Source: an uncultured Oscillospiraceae bacterium (GTDB taxonomy: Bacteria > Bacillota > Clostridia > Oscillospirales > Ruminococcaceae). Taken from it: a stretch of DNA of 64,000 bases. This document shows, one piece after another, positions 7,903 through 16,261 of this stretch. Where the stretch lies: assembly GCA_934539585.1 (NCBI GenBank), contig CAKTCT010000001.1, positions 61,362-125,361 of the forward strand. Reading direction: 5' to 3'. The number at the start of each line of letters is the position of its first letter. Position 1 is the first letter of the stretch. The position numbers were made by a program, and so were the translations under genes. The notes under the pieces are model-generated. The model worked only from the letters and a program-made list of their open reading frames with translations. It was not told the origin of the DNA and made no database searches.

Positions 7903-7994
7903 GAGAGCTCCATTTCTCCGTGCAACAAATTGATTCGCCGGAAACCGGTACAGGCCGCAGCCGCCGGGCACGGGGAAGCGGCGAGCCTTCGTTT

Positions 7995-8023
7995 ATTGTA
8001 GCACAAATCCGCCGGAGAGGCAA
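7995..8023 (-). promoter_or_regulatory. Promoter of queT
   Basis: On the minus strand: TTGCCT, 17 bases, TACAAT preceded by TGTGC. The RNA leader before queT would be about 87 bases, with a possible GCCGC/GCGGC stem. Confidence 0.65.
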
Positions 8024-8103
8024 GGGAACCCGGGGATTTTTCCGCCAAAACCGCCGTTTTTTCGAAATCTTTTCCGGAAACGCGACGGAAATGGGGTTTC
8101 TTC

Positions 8104-8132
8104 TTGACTTTTCTGGAATTTTGTCCTATAAT
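8104..8132 (+). promoter_or_regulatory. Promoter of secDF
   Basis: TTGACT and TATAAT with a 17-base spacer. The rest of the 312-base gap between queT and secD holds only the queT promoter and an AT-rich leader. Confidence 0.8.
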
Positions 8133-8214
8133 TTCTATATCAGCGCCTGTTGGTCGTTGACCTTTTTAACAATGACAACGGCAGAGGCAAAAACATAATT
8201 GGAGGAATTGTTCC

Positions 8215-9597
8215 ATGAAACGAGTTGGAAAACCCGTCTTTTTTGTGGTGGCAATCCTGATGGTCGTCTTTTTGGTGCTGTCCCTTACGGGCATCAGCAC
8301 TACCTACGGCGACCGGACGGACGTCTACATTAAAGGCGGAAACGACATTCGCTGGGGAATCGACATCCGCGGCGGCGTCGATGTGACCTTCACCCCCCCT
8401 GAGGATGTCAAGGCCACCGAAACCCAGATGCGTGCGGCGGAGGCGGTCATCAAGCAGCGCCTGGTCTCCCTGCACATCACCGACAGCGAAGTCTACACCG
8501 ACTATGATAAAGGCCGGATCATCGTCCGGTTCCCCTGGAAAGAAGGGGAGACCGACTTCGATCCCCAGGCCGCTATTGCGGAGCTGGGCGCCACTGCCCG
8601 GCTGACCTTCCGGGACGGCTCCGGCACCGACAGCGAGGGAAAGCCCACCGGCGACATCATCCTGGAGGGCAAGGACGTTGCGGAGGCTTCTCCGTACTAT
8701 GACTCCCAGAATGGCGGCTACGGCGTCAGCCTGGAGCTCAACGACTCCGGCAAGGAAGCCTTCGCCGAGGCGACCACCCGGCTGGCTTCTTCCAAGGGCG
8801 TCATCTCCATCTGGATGGACGACACCATGATCTCCGCCCCCACGGTCCAGACCGCGATCACCGACGGCAAAGCCTCCATCACCGGCAGCTTCACCGCCGA
8901 TACCGTCCAGACCCTGGCCAACCAGATCAACTCCGGCGCGCTGCCCTTTGAGCTGGAGGTCAACAGCTACTCCACCATCGATCCCACCCTGGGAACCGGC
9001 GCGCGGGATTCCATGGTCATTGCCGGCGCGGTGGCCTTCGTCCTGGTGGCCATCTTTATAATCGCGCTGTACCGGCTGCCCGGCGTGATGGCGGTCTTCG
9101 CCCTGATGGGCCAGCTGGCCCTGTCTGTGGCGGCGGTTTCCGGCTTCTTCCCCTTCCTGTCCAGCTTCACCCTGACCCTGCCCGGCATCGCCGGTATCAT
9201 CCTGGCCATCGGCATGGGCGTGGACGCCAACGTCATTACGGCGGAGCGCATCAAGGAAGAAATCCGCAACGGCAAGTCCATTGACGGCGCCATCGAGCTG
9301 GGCTACCAGCGGGCCTTTACCGCCATTCTGGACGGCAACATGACTGTGGTCATCGTATCCATTATCCTGATGGGCGCGTTCGGACCGCCAGCGTCCCTCT
9401 TTGCCAAGATTCTGACGCCCATCTTCTTCATGTGCGGACCTGCCCCGGCCGGAACGGTGTACTCCTTCGGCTACACGCTGCTCATCGGCGTGATCGGAAA
9501 CTTTGTTTTCGGCATCCTGTGCAGCAAGCTGATGCTGAAATCGATCTCGCGGTTCAAAGCCTTGCGCAAGCCTGTGCTCTATGGAGGTGACCGGTAA
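8215..9597 (+). CDS. secD: Protein translocase subunit SecD
   Basis: Membrane subunit of the SecDF complex, which helps the Sec channel export proteins using the proton gradient. It has 460 residues, one N-terminal helix (VFFVVAILMVVFLVLSL), an extracytoplasmic domain and five C-terminal helices. Diagnostic motifs are WGIDIRGGVDVTF near residue 45 and GMGVDANVITAERIKEE near residue 335. The ATG follows TGGAGGAA. The stop codon overlaps the secF start by one base (TAATG), so the two subunits are translationally coupled. Confidence 0.96.
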   Translation: MKRVGKPVFFVVAILMVVFLVLSLTGISTTYGDRTDVYIKGGNDIRWGIDIRGGVDVTFTPPEDVKATETQMRAAEAVIKQRLVSLHITDSEVYTDYDKGRIIVRFPWKEGETDFDPQAAIAELGATARLTFRDGSGTDSEGKPTGDIILEGKDVAEASPYYDSQNGGYGVSLELNDSGKEAFAEATTRLASSKGVISIWMDDTMISAPTVQTAITDGKASITGSFTADTVQTLANQINSGALPFELEVNSYSTIDPTLGTGARDSMVIAGAVAFVLVAIFIIALYRLPGVMAVFALMGQLALSVAAVSGFFPFLSSFTLTLPGIAGIILAIGMGVDANVITAERIKEEIRNGKSIDGAIELGYQRAFTAILDGNMTVVIVSIILMGAFGPPASLFAKILTPIFFMCGPAPAGTVYSFGYTLLIGVIGNFVFGILCSKLMLKSISRFKALRKPVLYGGDR

Positions 9598-10529
9598 TGG
9601 AACAGAAACGGAACTTGGACTTTTTCGGTCATCGTAAGGTCTTTTATGCCATCCCCCTGGCGATTATCGCCTTTATCCTGATTTTCGCCGTGATTTTCGG
9701 CGTGAAGGTGGACATCCAGTTCACCGGCGGCACCATCGCCACCTACTCTTATACCGGCGACATCGACCAGTCCGCCATTGCGTCCATCGCCAAGGAGCAG
9801 ACCGGCCTGGACGCCACCGTTGACACCTCCCAGAGCCTGTCCAACGACAGCAAGCAGTTCTCCATCAACTTCGGCAACAAAAAGAGCCTTTCCATGGAGA
9901 CCCAGGAAGCTCTGACCGCCAAGCTGGTGGAAACCTTCGCAGACAACCAGGTGGAGCAGGTCTCCATCGACAGCGTTTCCGCTACCATGGGCAAGGACTT
10001 CCTGATCAAGTGCCTGATCGCGGTGCTGGCGTCCTTTGTGCTGATGATCCTTTACATCACCATCCGGTTCCGCCGGATCGGCGGCCTGTCCGCAGGCATC
10101 ACCGGCGTTATCGCGCTGTTCCACGACGTGATGATGGTGCTGGGCACCTTCATCGTCTTCCGGCTGCCCATCGACGATAACTTCATGGCGGTGGTCCTGT
10201 TCATTCTGGGCTATTCCATCAACGACACCATCGTCATTTTCGACCGGATCCGTGAGAACGAGAAGCTCTACGGCAAGAGCCTGGACTATCCCGAGCTCCT
10301 GAACAAGAGCGTCAACCAAACCATGAAGCGGACCATCAACACCTCGATTTCCACGTTGATTGCCATGGTTTCGGTCTGCGTGTTCGCGGTGATTTTCCGG
10401 GTCAGCAACATCCTGACCTTCGCGTTCCCCATGGTCGTCGGCCTGGTGGCGGGCTCTTACAGCAGCCTGTGCCTGACCGGACCCATCTGGGCTTCCTGGA
10501 AGGTCCACCGGAAATCCAAAAAGAAATAA
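9597..10529 (+). CDS. secF: Protein translocase subunit SecF
   Basis: Partner of SecD, 310 residues. It shows the SecF pattern: one N-terminal helix, then VDIQFTGGTI, then five helices including GYSINDTIVIFDRIRENE, the signature around the conserved Asp-Arg region. The ATG overlaps the secD stop; AGGTGACC lies just upstream. A terminator follows directly. Confidence 0.96.
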   Translation: MEQKRNLDFFGHRKVFYAIPLAIIAFILIFAVIFGVKVDIQFTGGTIATYSYTGDIDQSAIASIAKEQTGLDATVDTSQSLSNDSKQFSINFGNKKSLSMETQEALTAKLVETFADNQVEQVSIDSVSATMGKDFLIKCLIAVLASFVLMILYITIRFRRIGGLSAGITGVIALFHDVMMVLGTFIVFRLPIDDNFMAVVLFILGYSINDTIVIFDRIRENEKLYGKSLDYPELLNKSVNQTMKRTINTSISTLIAMVSVCVFAVIFRVSNILTFAFPMVVGLVAGSYSSLCLTGPIWASWKVHRKSKKK

Positions 10530-10538
10530 TCGCAGCTT

Positions 10539-10586
10539 GAAAGGGCTGTCCTGCGCTGCAAGGCGGGGACAGCCCTTTCCGTTTTG
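10539..10586 (+). terminator. Rho-independent terminator after secF
   Basis: A stem of about 13 base pairs (GAAAGGGCTGTCC with GGACAGCCCTTTCC) followed by GTTTT. It ends only about 10 bases before the next start codon. Confidence 0.75.
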
Positions 10587-10595
10587 GGAGGAAAA

Positions 10596-11390
10596 ATGGG
10601 AACCCTTCAGTTTGGAATATCCACATCCTGCTACTACCCCCTTCTCACCGAGGAGGCCGTCCGCCGGCTGGTGGAGGCCGAGGTCGATTGCGCGGAGATT
10701 TTCATCAATTCCGATTCGGAGCTTTCCGGCAGCTGCTTTGCGGAGATGCGCCGGATTCTGGCGGCGGGGAGGACAAAAGTGCTGTCCCTCCACCCCTTTA
10801 CCTCCGGGCTGGAGCCGCTGCTGTTCTTCTCCGAGTATGAGCGGCGGTTTCTGGACGGCGTGGAGTACTACAAGCGCTTCTTCCACGCAGCGGCGGAGCT
10901 GGGCGCCCGGTATCTGGTGATCCACGGGGACAAATCCGAGGACCCCGACACCGAGGGGCGGTATCTGGACCGGTATTACCGGCTGAATCAGGCCGCCAAA
11001 TCCTTCGGCGTCATGCTGGCCCAGGAAAACGTCAGCCGGTGCCGGGGCCGCTCCCCGGAGTTCCTGGCCCGTATGAAGGCGGCCCTGGGGGACGACGCGG
11101 TTTTTGTCCTGGACTTCAAGCAGGCCCGCCGGGCCGGTGTGGATTACCGCCAGCTGCTCCGGCTGCTGGGGACGTCCATTGTCCACCTCCACATCAGCGA
11201 CTGGGCCGGAGCCGAGGACTGCCTGCCGGTGGGGAAGGGGAGCATGGATTTTCCCGCCCTCCTCAAGGATTTGGAAAACGCAGGCTATGCCGGCGGCGTG
11301 ATCCTGGAGCTGTACCGCCGGAATTACGGCGGCTACGAGGAGCTCCTGGCCTCCTACGACTACATGAAGCGGCTGGCCGCCCAAGGATAG
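10596..11390 (+). CDS. Sugar phosphate isomerase/epimerase (xylose isomerase-like TIM barrel)
   Basis: Cytoplasmic protein of 264 residues with the AP_endonuc_2 TIM-barrel pattern: FGISTSCYYP at the start, a metal-binding His in YLVIHGDKSED (about 107-116), Glu in LAQENVSRCRGRSP, Asp/His in VHLHISDWAGAED (about 195-207) and Glu in GGVILELYRRNYGG. These positions match the metal ligands of the family. The substrate is not predictable. The ATG follows GGGAGG with a 4-base gap. It probably depends on read-through from secDF or a promoter I cannot see. Confidence 0.82.
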   Translation: MGTLQFGISTSCYYPLLTEEAVRRLVEAEVDCAEIFINSDSELSGSCFAEMRRILAAGRTKVLSLHPFTSGLEPLLFFSEYERRFLDGVEYYKRFFHAAAELGARYLVIHGDKSEDPDTEGRYLDRYYRLNQAAKSFGVMLAQENVSRCRGRSPEFLARMKAALGDDAVFVLDFKQARRAGVDYRQLLRLLGTSIVHLHISDWAGAEDCLPVGKGSMDFPALLKDLENAGYAGGVILELYRRNYGGYEELLASYDYMKRLAAQG

Positions 11391-11392
11391 AC

Positions 11393-11421
11393 TTGCGCGG
11401 ACCGGAAAATCGTGGTATCAT
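11393..11421 (+). promoter_or_regulatory. Promoter of nrdR
   Basis: TTGCGC and TATCAT with a 17-base spacer, starting three bases after the preceding stop codon. Confidence 0.6.
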
Positions 11422-11456
11422 GATGGTAAGAGATTTCTTAGAAAGAAGGCTGTTTT

Positions 11457-11912
11457 TTGAAGTGCCCATTTTGCGCGTATACCGAAAGTAAGGTCGTTGA
11501 CTCCCGCCCCGCAGAGGACAGCGAGAAAATCCGCCGCCGCCGGGAGTGCCTCTCCTGCGGCAAGCGGTTCACGACCTATGAAGTCATTGAAAACACTCCT
11601 CTGGTGGTGGTGAAAAAGGACCATTCCCGGCAGATTTTCGACCGGGACAAGCTGCTCCGGGGCCTGCTCCGGGCCTGTGAAAAGCGGCCGGTTTCCGTGG
11701 AGACCCTGGAAGCCCTGGTGGACTCCATCGAGCAGACCTACGCCAACGAGATGATCAAAGAGGTCCGCTCCGTGGACCTGGGCGAGCAGGTCCTGCGGGA
11801 GCTGAAAAAGCTGGACAAGGTGGCCTATATCCGCTTTGCCTCGGTCTACCGGGATTTTTCCGACGTAGAATCCTTCCTCCACGAGCTGAAACGCCTCCAG
11901 GAGGAGCAGTGA
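11457..11912 (+). CDS. nrdR: Transcriptional repressor NrdR
   Basis: ATP/dATP-sensing repressor of ribonucleotide reductase genes, 151 residues. It begins with the invariant MKCPFC and has a four-Cys zinc ribbon (C3, C6 and the CLSC pair near 32-35). An ATP-cone follows from about residue 48 (VVVKKDHSRQIFDRDKL). The start is TTG, the only codon that gives the conserved N-terminus, with AGAAGG upstream. No nrd genes are present here. Confidence 0.96.
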   Translation: MKCPFCAYTESKVVDSRPAEDSEKIRRRRECLSCGKRFTTYEVIENTPLVVVKKDHSRQIFDRDKLLRGLLRACEKRPVSVETLEALVDSIEQTYANEMIKEVRSVDLGEQVLRELKKLDKVAYIRFASVYRDFSDVESFLHELKRLQEEQ

Positions 11913-12020
11913 TTTCCACGCAAGGGAATTGCTTTACAGGAAAATCCAGCAAGCTGAATAAGCTGCACAAAACACGCGGTGTCATTCGGAACATCAGATA
12001 AAACCTTCCTTAATAAAAAT

Positions 12021-12070
12021 AAAAGCAAATATCCGCATGCAAAGCAAAACCACTTTACATGCGGATATTG
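12021..12070 (-). terminator. Terminator of the permease-fur-pentapeptide operon
   Basis: An inverted repeat (AATATCCGCATG...AAAG) of about 16 base pairs with an 8-base loop; read on the minus strand it is followed by TTGCTTTTATTTTTATT. The 175-base gap after nrdR otherwise holds nothing recognisable. Confidence 0.8.
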
Positions 12071-12087
12071 AAGAAAGCGTATCGCCC

Positions 12088-12690
12088 TTACGGCTCATAA
12101 ACCGCGCCCAGGGCTCCCGCCAGAAGCACCGCCTGTTCCAAATCGATCTTCGCACCCCGGAGGTCTATCTCCAGAAGATTGGTTTCCGCGATGCAGCTGC
12201 TCCGGAGGTCCGCGCCGCGGAAACTGGCTCCGGTCAGATTGGCTCCGCGGAAATTGCAGCGGGTCAGAACCGCCTTGTCGAAGTTCCCGCGGTACAGGTC
12301 CGCCTGCTCAAAGCTTACATCAGTTAAATGAACGCTGTGGAGGTCCAGTTCCTGGACCAGGGTGTAGGACCAGTCCCCGGCCCGGATTCTCAAAGCGGTG
12401 CAGTCGCAGTCCTCAAAGGTGGTGCCGGTCATTTTGCAGTCCTCGAAAGCCGTTCCAAAGCAGTTGGCGTAAAGGAATCGGCAGTTGAGGAACGCACACC
12501 GCTCTGCCGTGACCCCGTGAAAAGCTGCCGAGGTAAAATCGCAGTCCTCAAACCGGCAGTTGGACAGGCCCATGCCGGAAAAATCCGCCTCCCGGAAGGA
12601 ACACCGGCGAAAGACGATCCCCCGAAGGGCGTTTTCCTGAAATTCCGCCTCCCGGAAATCCGCGTTTTCGTAAAGAGCCTCCCTCAGCAT
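12088..12690 (-). CDS. Pentapeptide-repeat protein
   Basis: A 200-residue protein built of A(D/N)LXX-type five-residue repeats almost throughout, for example FREADFSGMGLSNCRFEDCDF and, later, CNFRGANLTGASFRGADL. It should fold as a right-handed quadrilateral beta helix. Many repeats are Cys-rich at the X positions. Function is unknown; some relatives mimic DNA (MfpA, Qnr). The ATG overlaps the fur stop codon (ATGCTGA) and has GGGAGGAG upstream, so it is translationally coupled to fur. It is the last gene of a Fur-box-controlled operon. Confidence 0.88.
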   Translation of the reverse strand: MLREALYENADFREAEFQENALRGIVFRRCSFREADFSGMGLSNCRFEDCDFTSAAFHGVTAERCAFLNCRFLYANCFGTAFEDCKMTGTTFEDCDCTALRIRAGDWSYTLVQELDLHSVHLTDVSFEQADLYRGNFDKAVLTRCNFRGANLTGASFRGADLRSSCIAETNLLEIDLRGAKIDLEQAVLLAGALGAVYEP

Positions 12691-13118
12691 GGCGCTCCTC
12701 CCGATTTTTTCTGACAATCCGGGCAGACGCCGAAGACCTCAAAGGAGTGGCCTGTCACCTGAAACCCGTGCTTCCGGCCGATGGATTCCAAAAACTCTTC
12801 CGCCGGACATTCCTCCAGAAAGATGATCCGCTTGCACCGCACGCAGGTCAGCTGGTGGCGGTGGCCAGGATGGGCCAGACAATAGCACTGGCTGGCGCTG
12901 TCCGGAAGCTCCCCCCGCTCCAAAACGTGGTGCTCCGCCAGGGCCGAAAGGGTCCGGTAGACGGTGGAAAGCCCGAAATCCTCCCCCCGCTCCCGGAGCC
13001 GCAGAAAGACGTCCTCCGCCGTCAGCCGGGCGTCGGTGTGCAGGAAAATGTCCAGGATGCTTTCCCGCTGGCGGGTGACTTTCAGCCCCGCTTCCTTCAG
13101 AATGGCTGTGATCTCCAT
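12684..13118 (-). CDS. Fur-family metal-responsive regulator
   Basis: A 144-residue Fur-family repressor. The N-terminal winged helix is clear (LKVTRQRESILDIF, then LSTVYRTLSALAEHHVL). The C-terminal dimerisation part has a GHRHQLTCVRCKR metal site and a second CPDC pair near the C-terminus, the usual structural zinc pairs. Whether it is Fur, Zur or another subgroup cannot be settled. The ATG follows AAGGAGGGCG and lies 10 bases after the permease stop codon. A good Fur box overlaps the operon promoter, so autoregulation is likely. Confidence 0.93.
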   Translation of the reverse strand: MEITAILKEAGLKVTRQRESILDIFLHTDARLTAEDVFLRLRERGEDFGLSTVYRTLSALAEHHVLERGELPDSASQCYCLAHPGHRHQLTCVRCKRIIFLEECPAEEFLESIGRKHGFQVTGHSFEVFGVCPDCQKKSGGAPC

Positions 13119-13128
13119 AACGCCCTCC

Positions 13129-13998
13129 TTACCGCGCCAGAAGCTGGAGAACAATTCCCGCAGCCACGGCGCACACATAGGTCCAGAGAATGACCCGCCC
13201 CGCCTGTTTCCGGTCCGGGCAGCCCTTGAGCAGCACCAGATACCCAAAGCCCGCTCCGGTGGAGAGCCCGGCCACAGCGGCCCCGAAGCTGATGCTCCCG
13301 CTGAGATACAGCTCCGTCAGCAGTACCGAGGTGGCGCACCCGGGGATCAGCCCGATCAGCGCCGTAATGGCCGGCTGAAAGACGCTGCCCGTCAGCAGAA
13401 CCGACCGCAGCGTCTCCAGGCCGACCCAGTAGACCACCAGATTGATGAGCAGCATAGTGACGCCGATGAACAGGGTGATCTGCACGGTGTGCTTCAGAGC
13501 GCAAAGGCAGATGTGCCCCAGCTTGCCGCCTTCGCCGTGATGGGAGTGCTCGCAGCAGCCGCAGCCGTCCACCTCCACCGGATGGGTCATGGGAGCCGAC
13601 GCCGCAGCCCGCCGGAAAACGGTGAATTTCAGCAAGTATCCGAACAGCACCGCCACCGCCAGCTTGGCGCCCAGCAGCAGCAAAATGGGCTTCCAACCGG
13701 CGGATTTGGTCAGCATCACCGGAATCGCCTCGTCGGAGGTGGCCAGAAACACGGCGATCAACGTGCTGGCGGAGAGGACCTTCTCATTATAAAGGTCCGC
13801 CGCCGCCGCAGAGAATCCGCATTGGGGCACGCACCCCGCCAAAGCGCCGATGACCGGGCCGAACCGTTCAAATTTCGCGCCGAACATCCGGGAGGTGTCC
13901 ACCCGGGCCTCCAGGTACTCCATGACGGCGTAGACCAGAAACAGGATCGGCAAGGCTTTTAACGTATCCAAAAGGGTATCCAACAAAACTTCCTTCAT
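13129..13998 (-). CDS. Putative heavy-metal permease (ArsP_2 / 10-TM exporter family)
   Basis: Membrane protein of 289 residues with about eight to ten helices. Family-type motifs are GCVPQCGFSAAAADLY (about 55-70) and, in the second half, IPGCATSVLLTELYLSGSI, each with a conserved cysteine in a helix. A central hydrophilic loop (about 144-160) reads GCGCCEHSHHGEGG, a likely metal-binding patch. The family is annotated as putative manganese or heavy-metal transporter; direction is unproven. The ATG has AGGAGA upstream. It is the first gene of the Fur-box operon. Confidence 0.82.
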   Translation of the reverse strand: MKEVLLDTLLDTLKALPILFLVYAVMEYLEARVDTSRMFGAKFERFGPVIGALAGCVPQCGFSAAAADLYNEKVLSASTLIAVFLATSDEAIPVMLTKSAGWKPILLLLGAKLAVAVLFGYLLKFTVFRRAAASAPMTHPVEVDGCGCCEHSHHGEGGKLGHICLCALKHTVQITLFIGVTMLLINLVVYWVGLETLRSVLLTGSVFQPAITALIGLIPGCATSVLLTELYLSGSISFGAAVAGLSTGAGFGYLVLLKGCPDRKQAGRVILWTYVCAVAAGIVLQLLAR

Positions 13999-14015
13999 GA
14001 CAAAGTCTCCTGAAT

Positions 14016-14034
14016 GGGAATGATTTTCATTTGC
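14016..14034 (-). promoter_or_regulatory. Fur box in the metal operon leader
   Basis: A 19-base site matching the Fur consensus GATAATGATAATCATTATC at 14 of 19 positions, with the core AATGAAAATCATT intact. It begins two bases downstream of the -10 box, so bound regulator would block transcription start. Confidence 0.75.
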
Positions 14035-14035
14035 A

Positions 14036-14064
14036 ATTATAAGCCCTTTGGGCGGGTTTGTCAA
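14036..14064 (-). promoter_or_regulatory. Promoter of the permease-fur-pentapeptide operon
   Basis: Perfect consensus on the minus strand: TTGACA, 17 bases, TATAAT. One of the strongest promoters in the window. Confidence 0.85.
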
Positions 14065-14089
14065 GGGGAAAAGAAAGGAAGAATGAACC

Positions 14090-14764
14090 ATGTACCATCT
14101 TCTTGTGGTGGACGACGAGGAGGCCATCCGCACCCTCATCAAAAAGTACGCGACCTTCGAAGGCTATCAGGTCACAGAGGCCTCCAACGGCATGGAGGCC
14201 GTGGAGCTCTGCCGCAAACAACGCTTCGACCTGATCATCATGGACGTCATGATGCCGGAGCTGGACGGCTTTTCCGCCTGCCGGGAAATCCGGAAGGACT
14301 CCGCCACCCCGGTGCTGATGCTCTCCGCCCGGGGCGAGGAATACGACCGCATCCACGGCTTCGAGACCGGAGTGGACGACTACGTGGTAAAGCCCTTCTC
14401 CCCCCGGGAGCTGATGATGCGGGTCCAGGCCATTCTCAAGCGCAGCCAGGCGGCCTCTCCGGACAGCGGCAAGGAAATCCTCACCTTTGAAGGGCTGACC
14501 GTGGACTTCACCGGCCGGATCGTCACCGTGGACGGGGTCAAGGCCGATCTTTCCCCCAAGGAGTACGACCTCCTCTTTTACCTGGTCCGGAACCGGAACA
14601 TCGCCCTTTCCCGGGAAACGCTGATCAGCAACGTCTGGGGCTACGACTTCTACGGCGACGACCGCACCCTGGACACCCACATAAAGCTCCTGCGGAAAAG
14701 CCTGGGGCCGTACAGCAAGTTCATCGTAACGCTGCGGGGAGTGGGGTATCGCTTTGAAGCATAA
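14090..14764 (+). CDS. OmpR/PhoB-family response regulator
   Basis: A 224-residue two-component regulator. The receiver domain has the acidic pair DD at residues 8-9, the phosphorylated Asp52 in IIMDVMMPELDG and the conserved Lys in DDYVVKPFSPREL. The C-terminal winged-helix domain (about 130-224) has LSPKEYDLLFYLVRN and ends DDRTLDTHIKLLRKSLG...VGYRF. The ATG follows GAAAGGAAG. It overlaps the kinase gene. Its start lies close to the divergent Fur-box promoter, but no separate promoter is obvious. Confidence 0.95.
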   Translation: MYHLLVVDDEEAIRTLIKKYATFEGYQVTEASNGMEAVELCRKQRFDLIIMDVMMPELDGFSACREIRKDSATPVLMLSARGEEYDRIHGFETGVDDYVVKPFSPRELMMRVQAILKRSQAASPDSGKEILTFEGLTVDFTGRIVTVDGVKADLSPKEYDLLFYLVRNRNIALSRETLISNVWGYDFYGDDRTLDTHIKLLRKSLGPYSKFIVTLRGVGYRFEA

Positions 14765-16214
14765 ACACCGGGAGCGGACAGGCTCCCCCATGAAATGGAA
14801 GCTGCTGACCTGCTTTGTCGGGTTCACCGCCGGGATACTGGGGCTTCTCTGGCTGTTCCAGGTGGTCTTTCTGGAGCAGTTTTATAAGGCCATCAAAACC
14901 GTGGACATCCAGAGCTCCGCCGAAACCGTGGTCCGCCACATCGAAAGCGGGGAGCTGCAATCCTTAACGGAAAACCTAGCGGCCCGGAACGACCTGTGCA
15001 TCCTGATTTTAGACAGCAGCTGCCGGGAGGTAGCCTCCGCCGATACCCTTCCGGGGTGCCGCATCCACAATATGCGGTACCAGGACCTGCTGCGGCTGTA
15101 CATCCTGGCCCTGGAAAACGGCGGCTCCTATACCGAACAGGTCACGGAACACTCCCTGCAGCTGGCCCCCAACTGGGGCTTTCACCCCTCCTACGCTGAC
15201 GAAAAGGACGTGCTGATCCTGGCCCAGGTGGTGTCCACCTCCGCCGGGGAGGAGCGGATCGTCCTTCTGAACTCCACCATTTCCCCGGTGGACGCCACGG
15301 TGCGGACGCTGCGGATTCAGCTGACCATTGTAACGGTGGTCATGGTGCTGCTGGCTTTTTCCCTGGCGCTGATCCTTTCCCGCCTGCTGGCCCGGCCCAT
15401 TGTCAAGGTCAACGAGACCGCCAAGGAACTGGCCAAGGGGAACTACGACATCACCTTTTCCGGCGGCGGCTACCGGGAGATTTCCGAGCTGAACCAGACC
15501 CTGAACTACACCGCCGGTGAGCTTTCCAAGGTGGAAAGCCTCCGCCGGGAGCTGCTGGCCAACATCTCCCACGACCTGCGGACGCCTCTGACCATGATCG
15601 GCGGCTACGCGGAAATGATGCGGGACATCCCCGGGGAAAACATCCCGGAAAACGTCCAGGTAATCATCGACGAGACCACCCGGCTCAACCGCCTGGTCAA
15701 CGACCTGCTGGACCTTTCCAAGCTCCAGGCCGGGGTGCAGCAGCTGACGCCTTCCCGGTTCTCCCTGACCCAGATGGCCCGGGATACCGTCAGCCGCCTG
15801 GGCCGGATGACCGAAGCCGACGGCTGCCATATCACCTTCCAGGGCGGGGAGGACGCCTGGGTGGAGGCCGACGAGATGAAGATTTCCCAGGTCCTCTACA
15901 ATCTGGTCAGCAACGCCATCAACTATACCGGAGACGACCGTTCCGTGACCCTCCGGCAGACCGTATCAGACGGCTGGGTCCGGATCGAGGTGGCGGATAC
16001 CGGCGAGGGCATCCCGGCGGACAAGCTGCCCTATGTCTGGGACCGGTACTACAAGCTGGACAAGACCCACAAACGGGCGGCGGTGGGCACCGGCCTGGGC
16101 CTTTCCATTGTAAAAAACGTCCTGGAGCTCCACAAAGCCCGCTACGGCGTTTCCAGCGAGGTAGGGAAGGGGAGCGTTTTCTGGTTCGCCCTCCCCCTGG
16201 CGGAATCCGAATAG
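14754..16214 (+). CDS. Sensor histidine kinase
   Basis: Membrane-bound partner of the preceding regulator, up to 486 residues. Two helices (about 17-40 and 183-207) flank an extracytoplasmic domain. A HAMP linker follows, then the HisKA box NISHDLRTPLTMIGGYAE with the phosphorylated His, and the ATP-binding motifs NAINYT, DTGEGIP and GTGLGLSIVK. The stimulus is unknown. I give the TTG start that overlaps the regulator stop by 11 bases; an ATG at 14790, also in frame, is an alternative giving 474 residues. Confidence 0.92.
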   Translation: MKHKHRERTGSPMKWKLLTCFVGFTAGILGLLWLFQVVFLEQFYKAIKTVDIQSSAETVVRHIESGELQSLTENLAARNDLCILILDSSCREVASADTLPGCRIHNMRYQDLLRLYILALENGGSYTEQVTEHSLQLAPNWGFHPSYADEKDVLILAQVVSTSAGEERIVLLNSTISPVDATVRTLRIQLTIVTVVMVLLAFSLALILSRLLARPIVKVNETAKELAKGNYDITFSGGGYREISELNQTLNYTAGELSKVESLRRELLANISHDLRTPLTMIGGYAEMMRDIPGENIPENVQVIIDETTRLNRLVNDLLDLSKLQAGVQQLTPSRFSLTQMARDTVSRLGRMTEADGCHITFQGGEDAWVEADEMKISQVLYNLVSNAINYTGDDRSVTLRQTVSDGWVRIEVADTGEGIPADKLPYVWDRYYKLDKTHKRAAVGTGLGLSIVKNVLELHKARYGVSSEVGKGSVFWFALPLAESE

Positions 16215-16216
16215 AG

Positions 16217-16261
16217 AAAATCCGCGGCAAGCTGCAAATCCCAGCCTGCCGCGAATTTTTT
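16217..16261. terminator. Bidirectional terminator between the kinase and glycosyltransferase genes
   Basis: CGCGGCA pairs with TGCCGCG, with A-rich and T-rich flanks on both sides; it serves two convergent genes. Confidence 0.8.

Noticed and set aside
14000..14089. A plus-strand promoter for the two-component system
   Set aside because: No convincing pair of boxes is visible; the TATAA-like stretch belongs to the divergent metal operon promoter.
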